This document shows, piece after piece, positions 1-10,367 of a DNA stretch of 64,000 bases (positions are counted from its first letter, which is position 1; every line of letters begins with the position of its first letter). The translations under genes were made by a program, and so were the position numbers. The stretch comes from Dipteris shenzhenensis (taxonomy: Eukaryota > Polypodiophyta > Polypodiopsida > Gleicheniales), in NCBI GenBank assembly GCA_047967505.1, contig CM106539.1; one strand, written 5' to 3'. Under the pieces are notes generated by a model, which was not told the DNA's origin, did not search any database, and saw only the letters and a program-made list of their open reading frames with translations.

Positions 1-460
1 ATGACTACTTACTACCGGACTTCATTTACTGAACTCAAATTCTCTCTTAGATCTCTTTTGTATGGACCAATGAAGGGAAAATCATTCGAGGAGGATATGT
101 TACGCACATGGCTGCTTGATTTGAACTCAGCAGATGAGGTGAATATCCTTAGCTTTCTTTTTTCCTAAGTCTTTTAATCATGTACTTCTTATGCAAACGA
201 GTTAAATTTTCGTACAGGATATGGCGGTGGCTAGAAGCTGTATTGAAAAAAATGGTGAAGATGAGGAAAGCCAAGAGAGAAAAGAAGACTTGTTGAATGC
301 TTAGAAGTCGGCGGAAGATTCGAAACAAGTTGTGAGGAGAGTTTGTGAGGAGATTTGTGATGCCAGCCCTGGTTACGCATGGCCTGCAAGTTTAAAGTCT
401 GCTTGTTTTCATAAAGCCAATGCCATAGTAGGCACTTTCGAGGACATATGCTCTCTCTAA
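1..460 (+). pseudogene. possible 3' end of a split or decayed gene
   Basis: The first 138 bases are open from the window edge and end at GATGAG followed by GTGAATATCC. An AG acceptor (CGTACAG) lies at 211-217, so a 79-bp phase-0 intron at 139-217 is possible. The second segment reads DMAVARSCIEKNGEDEESQ and stops at TAG 302-304. The same frame then stays open for another 51 codons (KSAEDSKQVV...FEDICSL) to TAA at 458-460. This suggests a decayed coding sequence with one nonsense codon, or exon structure I cannot resolve. The gene would start left of the window. I recognise no family and the evidence is only frame continuity and splice-like sites. Confidence 0.25.
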
Positions 461-1428
461 TGACTTAATAGTCAAGTGATGGAAATTTAATTCCATAGAA
501 ATTTAAAGTAACTGTGAAATTTAATTCCATAGAATTATGTGTTTTCTAAAGTAACTGTAAGAGACAAAGATGACATCTTCTAGGGTGAGCTAATGGAAGG
601 TGTTTTTTAACACCATATGGCTTTGAGTTATATGATCTACTTCTTGTACAAATGTGTCATGCTTTTTTTTAAATGTACTGTAGTTTTTTAAATGTACTCT
701 AGTTTTTTTTCTAATTTGATTTTTTAAAATCTTACTTTTTGTCTCTTTTAACAACATGAAGTCCTCTTTTTTTAATGTACTCTAGTTTTAATAACATGTC
801 ATGTCAATTTTTCTAATTTGCTTTTTTAAAATCTTACTTTTTGACTCAAAGTTTTGTTTTATAAGAGCCTCTTTTTTTGAAATGCTTTATAAAAAATTAT
901 CTCACAAAACGAATTTGGACAGTGCACTAGTCCAAAATTAATGAAATAGGTGTTATGAGAGAGTACTGGTGGTATTGATAAAATGAAGGTATTTGCATAT
1001 ATATAGGGGTATATTTATTTTGTGCATCATTATTAGTTAGCCCCCCCCCTCTTCCCCCTTACCCCCCCTCAACCCCTCCTCCCCCCCCCTATTTGTCATC
1101 GTCCCCTCGGGAGTTTAACCTCACAAAATTTTAGTATACCACATGCATTGTAAAGAAGTGATATTTATAAAAAAATTTACTTAGTTCACTAAAACATTGG
1201 GGTTTTTTCATTCAACTTTAGGAAAAAATTACGTAAGAGGAGGGGTGTTTAAATATTTAAGGGGTTTTTAAAATTCCCCTTGAACTCCCATGAGGTCGCT
1301 TCCCCAACCTCTTCTCATCGGCCACCCTTGTTGGCTCCACAAGTACAAAATTCAATGCTTGTTTTTAAAAAAAAGAGCCAATTAATCAAATGTCCACAAG
1401 AAATATTGAAGTGCAATTTTAATTAACA
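461..1428. other. AT-rich spacer with poly-T and poly-C tracts
   Basis: No gene seen. Short direct repeats of the type TTTTTTAAATGTACTSTAG lie at about 660-790, and poly-C runs at about 1041-1090. A TGTGTCAT octamer at about 650 is the inverse of the ATGACACA found at the far end of locus A and could mark an element end, but eight bases alone prove nothing. Confidence 0.4.
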
Positions 1429-3660
1429 TTAAAGTACATTTGGTTTAGCAATCCAACGCTTTCCAACCCGACTTTTGGTTGCTATCCAACTTCTATGTTT
1501 TTGGGAAGCTTGCAAAGATATCCATGAAAGTCTTCTTCTACTCATTTGAGTTCGATGAACTACTTGGGCTAACTCCATTTGCAAAGCTTTATTCCTTGCA
1601 TAGGAGGACCCGACTATACCATGATAGAACCACTCGAACATCTCATGAAGAGCATTACTTCCATTAATCCCCCCTCCATGTTGCGTACTCTTGAAATAAG
1701 CACCTCGAGCTCTATAATGATACTTTTCCATCCCTTGGGCACTCCAAGCATTCAAGGAACCATATTGGCAAAGAAACCATGGACCATGAGCATAAAGAAT
1801 GTGCTACATACATAGAAAAAACACATGAGGTAAACAAGAATAAATTAATTGCAATTAAAATTTTAAAAATAGCAAAGACTAAACACACCATGTAGTGAGT
1901 AGTGATTCACCCCATCCATCTACCATGGCTTCAATGAACTCTTTCACGATGACTTTATATAGTTGCACATCATCATCGTCTATGGAAGGCTTCCTCAAGA
2001 TCTTTACTAGAGTATCCAATTCTTTCCAAACACGTATTCTCAAGGTTCTGACATGAGGATCAGCTTCCAAATTAGTCGTGCAATCACATAACTTTTTCCA
2101 ATAATTCCACTGTAGATTTAATTGATGTTTTCCATGATTGGACAAAAACCTTCGTGCCTTAGAGCCTCCCATGGATACTTTATTTGGAAGATTTCATGAT
2201 TTTCTTGACAATTGTGCATCTTTGATTAGCTTTACATTCCCCCAATGTAGACCCATGCTCGAGAGTAAAGCTTCGACCCTTGCTATACATGATGCTGCTC
2301 TCTCCTCCGGTTTCATGTTCCATGCATATACAATGTGCAAGTAAAGCAATTTATCAATGAGCCGCATCTCCGCATGTAACACACAGAAATGCACTCTTTG
2401 TAATGGAATATTTAAAATTGGATCCCAATTTTTATCGTTCTGATCTATGTTGGGTGCAGCATCCTGATTATAGCTCATTATTCCATTGCTCCAATACATC
2501 CGTTTGTTAGCCTCGTCATTTATGATGTCATTCATTACATCTTTAGCATTCCCAAAGTCTTTTCCTCTTTTAAATTGCTCTTTCCCTCTATGTATTCCTA
2601 TGTTACTACCTCGAGTTTGGTGTGAGTGCATACAATAAAGACACGGATATGTCGCATTTGCACTCAATTCTATTCCAAACATACACTTCAATGTCTTGAG
2701 ATCTCCTGCCACGTGCCATTCAACTTTAAATGATATGAACCCTTCAACTTGAAGCAACTCTCCTTTCATTTGCGCATCTATGACACTTGGAATTGGAGAT
2801 CTATCAAATATCTATTTCAAGAATGAGTGTGTCTCTTTAGGAAGTTCAAATGCAGCAAGCCACCAAATGTGCTTTTTCGATTGCACACTGAAATCTTCCC
2901 TAGTTTCCTTATCTTTGGCATGTTCGAGGGCTTTATTCATCAAAGTAATACTAACCCTCTCCAACTTGTGGCCTTTTAAAACCTCACACTCATCCAATTT
3001 GATAATGAATACTAATTTTCCTTCACAATCTGAAAGATTAAAGATTTACATGATTAGAAAAGATTTCATTAAAAATTCGAGCTCTCTAAACAATATAATT
3101 TTAACATACCCCATGCTTTCATGTTGTAAAACTCCACCATTGCAGCTTGGACCCTACCTACATCCAAAAAAACATTATTATGCTCTGTGTACTAAAAGGT
3201 TCTTAGTCCTTGTTTTGCCCCTTTAGTAGTTGGTCCTCCTTTCTATTTGCTATGTTGGACATTTGTCTTGTTTGTCCCTTCCAACATCATGCTTTCTGAG
3301 ATGTGTATAAATCCACCCAACAAATCTTGAATAGCAAAATTTGTTTCTTTCCTTGCATTTTTAACGTATACTAGTCTCAACAATAGAGGGTTCTTAATGC
3401 CTTGACCTCGAAGTGCATTTACAAAGACATTATACATAGCTAAGTACCCTTGTCGACTAATGCCACCAGCATCACATGCATGGACAACTTCTGATGGATC
3501 TACAAGATTCTCTAAATCAGTTGCAACCTCTTGTAATATTGCATGTCACAATGCACACCGACAAGGGTCGCTAAGAATAGAAATGAATTCTTTCTTCTTA
3601 ATTACACTCTTTATGGCACAAAGTTTGTCAGAGGAATTTCTTCCAATAACCTCCTCCATA
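1429..3660 (-). pseudogene. DDE-transposase-like protein, broken
   Basis: Read on the minus strand, one frame runs from about 2997 to 1879 through two in-frame stops: TAG at about 2810 (after SFLK) and TGA at about 2193 (after SRKS). The body contains EWHVAGDLKTLKCMFGIEL, a CLYC pair, then PLQRVHFCVLHAEMRLIDKLL. It closes with HGPWFLCQYGSLNAWSAQG and MEKYHYRARGAYFKS. The layout (an early Asp, GDLK, CxxC, a DxxLH-like stretch, then a final QGxEK block) resembles large uncharacterised transposase-like proteins of cnidarians, sponges and lower plants. An 81-bp phase-0 intron (1884-1804) would join LLTTWC to HILYAHGPWF. An upstream piece (3660-3243) reads DPSEVVHACDAGGISRQGY. The family is assigned from remembered motif order, not a search. 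The copy is inactive as it stands. Confidence 0.5.
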
Positions 3661-3675
3661 AAATTTCTCCAAAAA

Positions 3676-4432
3676 TCATGATAACATTAGAAAAATAAAT
3701 GACTCATTTGTAAGTAATGCTTCATAATTACAAAATAGTCCAAATATATGTACATACCTTGTAGCTTTCACCCTGCGTTTCCTTGCTCCACCACCATATG
3801 CCAAGCCCTCCACTGGTTGCATGGGCTTGATCCTATGCTTGTAACCTAGAGGAGTTCTTTTTATCCTTTCTAATCTCCTAGTCAAAGTAGCAAGCTCTTG
3901 TTGGATACACCAAGCCTTTTTCAATAGTTTGTTCTTCTCATCCATTAATCTTGTGATTGTCTCTTGTGACCTCTCTTTTGCAATTTCTAAATCAGCAAGT
4001 TTTTTTTGTTCTTGGGTTAGTTGTTCTTGGAGGTTATGCATGGTATCTCTAAGTATCTTTGTCTCTCCTTCCATTCTCAACAAGTGAACCTTTGCAAAGT
4101 GTGCTTCAACATTGGAATGGCCAATGCATTTACAATATCCTAGTAAGCCTTGAAGACCATAACCTACGTATTGAATCAAACTCGTCACATTTTCAAACAA
4201 AGGTGGAGCACCTATCAAAGGATCCACTAAATAGAGTTCACCAACACTCCATAAGTCGACATGCTTTGTTCCTTGTTGTCGTAATTGATCTAGTGTATCT
4301 TTGCTCGACAACCTTGTGGCCATAACATTGACGAGTTGTGGCATACTCTGGTACAACTTCGATGTGCAAGCTGCTTTTTCGTGGCTTGTTGGTGCGATCT
4401 TCCAATGGAGCCATAGGAGAGGGATTTAGAAA
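3676..4432 (-). pseudogene. conserved LW-YxVDP-TSLI-GLLGYC domain plus coiled coil
   Basis: The minus-strand frame is open from about 4432, just after a TAA, and no ATG clearly marks the start. It reads KAACTSKLYQSMPQLVNVM, then the block DLWSVGELYLVDP, PPLFENVTSLIQYVG, GLLGYCKCIG. A strongly charged heptad-type helix follows (ETKILRDTMHNLQEQLTQEQ, KKLADLEIAKERSQETITRL) of roughly 90 residues, then a basic tail RTPLGYKHRIKPMQP and GGGARKRRVKATR. The same block, coiled coil and TPxG tail recur in locus B (19678-18900). I know no name for this domain. Its position directly upstream of the transposase-like body suggests it is the N-terminal part or a partner of that protein. Confidence 0.5.
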
Positions 4433-5637
4433 TAAGGCCTTGGATCAGTTCAAAGAATAGAATAGCATCAATGGAAACAAGTTTGGGACAATGGAAAGAT
4501 ATAATAGAATTAATGGAATCAACTTTGGGACAAAACGATGAGAAGAAATTGGATTTGGGTGTTGCAAAGTGCTTATGATAGAAGGAGTATGAATGTGGGA
4601 TTGGAAGATGAATACGGTGAGAAAGAGCAGGATTTAGATGTTGAAAAGTGATTTGGGTGCATAGGCATGGTTTGGGGGAAAGTTTTGAAGAGTTTTGGGC
4701 CATTTTGGGCACTTTTGAAAATTTCCAAATTTTTGGGCTAGGGTGTATCCGCGAGATACTTTTTGGGAATGTGGACCACCTAAAGGTTGTTAAGAGAGAG
4801 AACTTTTTGAGAGTGGGGTGCCCTCCAAGTCAAAGAGGGAGGTGTACTTTTGGGGACCACTAAGGACCGAGGGAGATGTACTTTTTTGTCCCCATATGGG
4901 GTGATGGGACCCTTTGTAAGCCTTATTAGTTCTTAATCCATTTTGCTAATCCACTCCTTATGAGGCCCTTTTTGAATCCAAAATTCCCCTAATGACACAC
5001 TTTCATTCCATACTCTCAAAGCATGCAATGAATTCACAAAAGCAGGACAAGAAGCTATGCCAAAACTCAAGATGAATTGGCAAAAGAGTCTATAGAATTA
5101 GCAAAGGAGACCCCTGCCAAACATCACAGCCGTCTCCTAAATGTAAAAATATTAGACTTGCATACAAACTTATCTACAAGCTCAATGATACAGGTGCAAT
5201 CGCATCCAACATGTATGCAAGATAGCAAGAAATGCTAGCCTCAACAACAACGAGACCCCCACCAAACCTCTTCCTATAAAGATTCGATGGCAGAGTCCGC
5301 AACCTCAACAATGAGATTCCCTCTGAAATTCAGAGCCATCTACCCCTCCTCAAGAGGGGATAAGCTTCCTGACTACATACGACAAATGGTATGGTGCAAA
5401 AGCATTACAGCAGGAATGACTCGCATGCCACAAGCTCAATAGCCACTAGGTTACACACATGGCATCCCAACTCTGAAATCAAAATAAGCCATAACCCGAG
5501 GATGGGTAATCAAATGGATATGGGAGTATGTTGTCTGTGTGCCAACATGGACTTAGGTAGTACAGAATGTGTGTGTAGAGTAGTGGCAAAGCTCCGCTTG
5601 TACTTGCATAAGGCTAGGAAATCCCTCTTAGAAATCC
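4433..5637. other. locus A upstream region and spacer
   Basis: No supported gene. The part up to about 5000 is probably promoter and leader of locus A. Two near copies of GAGGGAGRTGTACTTTT lie at about 4828-4890. The rest shows nothing recognisable. Confidence 0.35.
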
Positions 5638-5945
5638 AACTTGCATGTTCTACATGCAAGTTCTACATACAATTCCTACATGCAATATGTGAGTTCTACA
5701 TGCAACTCCTACGTGTGAGTTCTACATGCAACTCCTACATGTGAGTTCTACATGCAACTCCTACACGCAAGTTCTACATGCAACTCCTACATGCATGTTC
5801 TACATGCAACTCCTACATATGCAAGTTCTACATGCGAGTTCTACATGCAAGTTCTACATGTAACTCCTACATGCAACATGCAACTCCTATATGCAACTTG
5901 CAACTTCTACATGCAATTTCTATATGCAAGTTCTACATGCAGAGA
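5638..5945. repeat. 13-bp minisatellite (TTCTACATGCAAS)
   Basis: About two dozen imperfect copies of a 13-mer, alternating TTCTACATGCAAG and TCCTACATGCAAC, run from 5638 to 5945. Because 13 is not a multiple of three, stop-free units leave several frames open, giving fake proteins rich in Met-Gln-Leu-Leu-His. No host gene is implied. Confidence 0.85.
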
Positions 5946-6119
5946 GAGAATTTCTTAGCATTCCTACATGCAGAGAGAGAAGCTCTCCAACTTGTATAAA
6001 TAGCCCATAATGGAATGAAGCCCACACTCTTTGGGGCATTGTGTTCAGTTCTACTTTGGTATTCTAAGCAATTGTCTCAGGTGTCCATGCTTCCTTGCAC
6101 TCTAGGTCCAAAAGCATTT

Positions 6120-6330
6120 CCTAACCTTGCAACTCCTCCTCTCCTCTCCTCCAACCTTGCAACCCATGCTCTCCCTCTTCTCCCTTCTCCCCCTCTTCCT
6201 CCCTCCTCCTCCCTCCTCCTCCTTCCTTCTCCTCCTCCTCCCTCCTCCTCCCTTCTCCTCCTCCCTCCTCCCTCTTCTTTCCCCCATGCTCTTACACCTT
6301 CTTCCTCTCCCACTCCTATGCTCCCCCTAA
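6120..6330. repeat. pyrimidine (CCT)n tract
   Basis: A dense CCTCCTCCT/TCTCC tract on the plus strand. It is followed to about 6530 by degenerate copies of ACCTCCTTCTARACCTT. The Leu/Pro/Ser-rich and Gly/Glu/Arg-rich frames on either strand are by-products of composition. Confidence 0.8.
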
Positions 6331-7405
6331 ACCCTTAGTTCCTCAACCCTTAACCTCCATGATCTACGAGGGAGATGAGTTCTCCACCATGTACTCTACC
6401 CTAAAGCTTGGATCCTCCTTCTAACCCTGGAACCTTTTCTAAACTCTAGAACCTCCTTCTAGACCTTAGACCTCCTTCTAAACCTTGGAACCTCCTTTGA
6501 AAGCTTAAACTCCTCCTAAATTTTGCAACCCCAATGAAGGCGAAAGCCTTCATTACCTCAACCATGATGATGCATATTCCTTTCACACATGCATGCACTA
6601 TGTTTGCTTACCACACTTAAGCCTACATCTCTCACTAGAATACAACTCAAGGTCGTAAGCTACACGTATACTACAAACAACAACCTCGATATATCTATAG
6701 GTGACAAAAAGCCTCAAAACCTTGCATACTGAGAAAACCTGGCTCTTCCTGCGAAAGCCATGGGGGGAAAGAGCCAATGGTGTCTTCAACATCTTCCTTA
6801 CTTGCTTGCTCCTTTCGCACTTGCTTGCTCATTCACACCTTTCACTCCCTCTATCCTCTCTTACATCCCTTTGAGGATAGCTTATATCTTGTCCAATTGT
6901 CTAATGCCATGAAAACCATATGATGTTAATTCTTATTAGCTACAAGGCTTTACTCATGATGGGATCAGCATGGTGAGAGAGGAGAGTTAAGTGATGCCAT
7001 AAGGGTGTTTTCTTGGGGATAAATTGGGGTATGGAAGATTAATTGGGGTACATAGGGAGGTGTGGGGGATAAAGTGGGGTACATAGGGAGGTGAGGGGGA
7101 TAAAGTGGGGTGCATAGAAAGTCATTGTGTGGTGGACAAGCCAACACACACATCTTTTTTTCCAAGTAAATACACTACTAAGGATTCATTGGGATTTGAT
7201 TAGGAAATTAATTGAAATCCATAAACATGTTGAGATTTGTAAATATATTTAGTCACATTCATGAATACATCTATTTTATTTCTTAAGAGTTGCCATATGG
7301 CAAGGGGAGCTAGAGTGGAGGGGAAACAGATGTGCCACATGGCTCCCTCCCCTTGAATACCTTTCCCATCCCTTCTCCTTCTAAGGCTTTGCTTGCCAAA
7401 GACAC
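6331..7405. other. spacer left of element 1
   Basis: No gene found. About 7020-7115 holds three copies of a GGTGNGGGGGATAAAGTGGGGTRCATAG type unit. About 7274-7340 (TTTTATTTCTTAAG, GAGTTGCCATATGGCA, GAGTGGAGGGG) recurs with changes at about 23440-23510, so it belongs to a dispersed repeat. Confidence 0.5.
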
Positions 7406-8403
7406 TGTTATCGATAAATTTGTCTAAGGAAAAAGGCATAAATATGTGTGTGTGTTTGTATGTGTGGCAATAGTATAATAAAATGTGGTGTGCATAGGGC
7501 CCAGGGTTGAGGTGGCAGGGCATGACCATGTGCCACCCTTCCACGTAAGAGGACCCATAAGGTGTGTTGTACATAATCCATGGTAGTAATATTATAAAAT
7601 GTAAGGTGGCATGGTTCCTCCATGTGCCACCCCTCCACCTAGGCGGTCCCATGCCTGCATTTAGTGAGATATGGCCTAAAGTCCATGACAGAAGTAATAT
7701 AAAATAGGTGGAGATGGATATTATATCGAATTATTCCCTCCATGTAGGATAGGCCCATGTGGGGGGGGTATAGATAGTCCAAGGATGCAAGTTAAATAAT
7801 GGGAAAGATAGGATGAGGTGGCAAGATTCCTTGTGCCAACCCTCCACTTGTCCTCCTAGAGGTTTGAACGTATTATAAAATTGGGAAGAGACCAAGGGAG
7901 TATCATAGACTTGAGATATGGGGCTTGATTTATGTGGAAAAATGAGGCAAAGTGTTGTTGCACACAATTAAGAGTGTGTAACCGCTTAGCCCACATGGGA
8001 GACTTTTCCACACACACCATGCATGTGGGAGGATGCATTTATTGGGAGAGACCCTCTCTCTTGGCCATAAAAGGAGGGGGCTATTCCTTGATGGGACACG
8101 CTCATTCTTGTAAAGCCACCTAGCTAGTACTTTGATTTCCCCTTCCCTTACTTTCAAATAAAGCATGGCCCTCTTCCCTTGATGTCTCCATCTTTACATT
8201 CCTCCTCCCATCATGTACATGCTTCTCTTTCCCCTCTCCCTTTCCCCTTGTGCCATAGTCTCCCTCTTCATTCCCTCCTCTTCTAATCCCTTTTCCCCAC
8301 CCATGACAATGTTTCATCCTCACGTTCTCCTTTTCTCTATGGCCCTTGAGCGTCGCCATGCTTAGTTTCTAACCTCTTGTCTTGATTTCTTTTCTAGGTA
8401 ATA
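7406..8403 (+). repeat. 5' LTR of element 1 (998 bp)
   Basis: Starts TGTTATCGATAAATTTGTC and ends GGTAATA, giving TGTTA/TAATA termini. It is exactly as long as the 3' LTR of element 2 (11009-12006). The left boundary follows from the polypurine-tract/LTR junctions at 10605 and 12006, the right boundary from the inverted copy starting at 11009. Confidence 0.85.
8066..8074 (+). promoter_or_regulatory. LTR TATA-like box
   Basis: CATAAAAGG in the 5' LTR. The better-preserved copy in the interrupted 3' LTR reads TATAAAAGG (10955-10963), and the inverted LTR of element 2 has TATAAAC (11347-11341). A polyadenylation-like AATAAA lies about 85 bp downstream at 8157-8162, consistent with U3-R-U5 order. 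Confidence 0.45.
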
Positions 8404-8407
8404 GAAA

Positions 8408-8425
8408 TGGTTTGGCTGCTGGGAT
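8408..8425 (+). other. primer-binding-site candidate
   Basis: TGGTTTGGCTGCTGGGAT starts four bases after the 5' LTR. The TGG start and position fit a tRNA primer site. It is not the initiator-Met site (TGGTATCAGAGC) used by the other elements here, and I cannot name the tRNA. Confidence 0.4.
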
Positions 8426-8674
8426 CGAAATCTCCAAGGCCAGTGGCATAAAATTCATTTCTCCTACGACTGGGTGTGATTCTGTGACATCTTCCATCTG
8501 TGGTTCTCAGTTTTTGCACCTCCAATCTGCTTCTGGTTGTAGTTTTTGCGCATCTGCGCATCCCTGCTTTTGCGCCCCTATTCTGCATGCAATTCTGACA
8601 CATCTTTTGGTTGGCAAAACTTTTGGTCGTACCAGTTGCATCTGCAAAACTGTAATAGATCCTCACATCGCGTC

Positions 8675-8806
8675 CCTCTCCTCTTCTTCTTCTTCTTCTC
8701 TTTCTCTTCTCTTCTCCTCTCCTCTCCTCTCCTTTTATTAAGGAGTGGGAATTGAACCCAAGACCTCCCCATTCACAAAAGAAAGACTTATCAATGGGCT
8801 AGCAAA
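8675..8806 (-). mobile_element. possible tRNA-derived SINE
   Basis: On the minus strand TAGCCCATTGATAAG (about 8801-8787) resembles a pol III A box. About 25 nt further on, GGTTCAATTCC (about 8756-8746) fits the B-box consensus. A short AT-rich stretch and a long GGAGA/GAA purine tail follow, the usual head-to-tail order of plant SINEs. The lengths are short and no target duplication was found. It lies inside the leader of element 1. Confidence 0.35.
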
Positions 8807-9417
8807 TAGGAAGTGATGAAAATGTAATGATTTTGCTTATATATTGAAATCTCGAGAACTGTAACTCTCTAATCGTGGGGAGTTTCCTCTTGCTGTACAA
8901 AGCAAAAGTATTTCATTTTATGTGCTCTATTCACATCTCCTACTAGATCGCTGATTCTGAACTTTTTCAAGTTCACTCCTTGGACACATGCCACATGAGG
9001 ATGGTGGATATTTATGTCACTTCTCGACGAGTTCAAGGATTCGGTGCTTGGTCCTCCGCTCATTACAGCTACCAATTGGCGAGATCTCTTTCTTGATCTT
9101 CATGTTGATATTCAACAACTGATTGTATAGTGCATTGTTCAAGGAGACGATGGGTGGGATGATACACTGTGGATGATTCAAGATGAAGAATTAGTGATAC
9201 ACTAGGAGGACTTTGATTTCAATTCTACTCATTGTGCGGTGATCGAGCTACTTGTTGCATCCGAGGTAGTTACAAGGGTGACATTCTTTGAAGGGTGGGA
9301 TGCTCCCCAAGCTTGGGGGAAGATTTGGTGCATCTACTTCTTAATTCCTATGGATAAGCTCGTCTTGAATGATTTCTTCTTGATCTCATTACAAAGGTTT
9401 CTAGGGCTCGGCTATGA
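8807..9417 (+). other. leader of element 1
   Basis: Non-coding as far as I can see. From about 9099 it matches element 2 (18167 downward on minus), so it is family sequence. The earlier part has no partner because element 2 has lost it. Confidence 0.5.
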
Positions 9418-9617
9418 TTGGTAATGTTTCGACCAAGGAATCCATTTGTGCCTAATCAACCTTTTGTGCCTCATTTTGAGCTTCAAGTCGTAATTCTTTT
9501 TTGTCTAAAGATAAACTATCAACAAAGGATTGCAAGTTTATTTGGTGCTGAACGTCTTGCTCAAGTATTGAATTCTCCCCACCCTCTCCTTCTACCTATC
9601 TTGGACTACGGAGAAAC

Positions 9618-10070
9618 TTGGGATGTCCGTATTTTAGTCTTGGTGTGATGACATCTTGGCTCCTCCAATTTGACGGTGCATACAAACCTTCGACCAAGAC
9701 TGCTGGTGTGGGTGTGAAGCTCACTTCACTAGGGGGTGAGGTGTATTGTTATAGCAAGTCTACACCAGCAACTACTTGCAACCAAGCTGAGTACTCGTCC
9801 CTTATTTTTGGGCTACAAAAGGTGCAAGAACATCGCATCAAGCAACTTGAGGTGCAAGGAGATTCTCAACTCGTGTGTGAACAAGTTAGTGGAAGGTGGA
9901 AGGTGCAGAGCGAAGGCTTGGTTCCACGATATCAACAAGCATTGGAACTGTGCCAACAATTTGAAAAGGTAAAAATTTAGCATACCCCTCGAGCTCAAAA
10001 TATAGTTGTTGATTTCTTAGCACATGGAGCTTGTACTTCAATCACGCATGATGCCAGTGGAAGCACCACC
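9618..10070 (+). pseudogene. extra RNase H domain (RVT_3/archaeal-like), element 1 copy
   Basis: The frame encodes SWLLQFDGAYKPSTKTAG, NQAEYSSLIFGLQKVQEH, LEVQGDSQLVCEQVSGRWKV and, after one stop (TAG at about 9980), HTPRAQNIVVDFLAHGA. It has the four acidic positions expected for RNase H type I (D of FDGA, E of AEY, D of GDSQ, D of VVDFLA). The GDSQLV..QV.G.WKV signature is that of the RVT_3 group rather than of the RNase H fused to gypsy reverse transcriptase. Family knowledge: such a second 'archaeal-like' RNase H is known in plant Tat-lineage gypsy elements, usually next to reverse transcriptase or integrase. Here it stands alone. The stop before the last acidic block means this copy is broken; element 2 has the intact one. 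Confidence 0.75.
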
Positions 10071-10107
10071 CCAACAAAGCTACAAGCCATGAAGGAGGGT
10101 GATCATT

Positions 10108-10248
10108 TGTAAGGAATGCAAAGGTTGTGGTCATCATGAAACTAAGTGTTGGGCATATTTGATACGAGTTTACCAACTTCAAAAGATCATCAGAAAGGTC
10201 CTCAAGGACATTGCTCAAAAGAAGGATGCCAGAACGCACACCCCTTGA
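10108..10248 (+). other. CCHC zinc knuckle segment after RNase H (element 1)
   Basis: Shifted one frame from the RNase H reading, the sequence gives CKECKGCGHHETKCWAY, a C-x2-C-x4-H-x4-C knuckle like those of gag. A likely helical stretch (LIRVYQLQKIIRKVLKDIAQ) and a stop follow. The knuckle and helix are kept in element 2 (about 17155-17020, minus). It could be the C-terminus of the RNase H protein after frameshifting, or a gag scrap. Confidence 0.5.
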
Positions 10249-10367
10249 AGAAATAGCATGGTGATTACAAGAACTAGAAGAAGTTGAAGGTGATGTGCAA
10301 GCTCTCCAATTGTTGACATTTGTCATGGCATTCTTGTTTGCCTTGATGAACAACCTCATGCAATGCC

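Larger units (their letters stand above)
1429..5000 (-). mobile_element. locus A: decayed transposase/coiled-coil element
   Basis: On the minus strand a coiled-coil region (4432-3676) is followed by a transposase-like body (about 3660-1429), all in one direction with several stop codons in frame. The upstream end near 4958-5000 shares about 40 bp of imperfect sequence with the corresponding end of locus B (21800-21843): both read GGCCCTTTTT, then CCAAA, then AATGACACA. This suggests that the two loci are copies of one element family with a common 5' end. The exact left limit is not defined. Confidence 0.45.

Noticed and set aside
4290-4712. 140-codon ORF on minus upstream of locus A
   Set aside because: Overlaps the better-supported coiled-coil frame, has no motif and starts in likely leader sequence.
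5638-5945. CRISPR-like array
   Set aside because: Units are contiguous 13-mers without unique spacers, and the organism is a plant.
6015-6338. Leu/Pro/Ser-rich protein in the pyrimidine tract
   Set aside because: Composition artefact; open in several frames and on both strands.
8746-8764. tRNA gene
   Set aside because: B-box present, but no cloverleaf or acceptor stem; treated as a SINE candidate.
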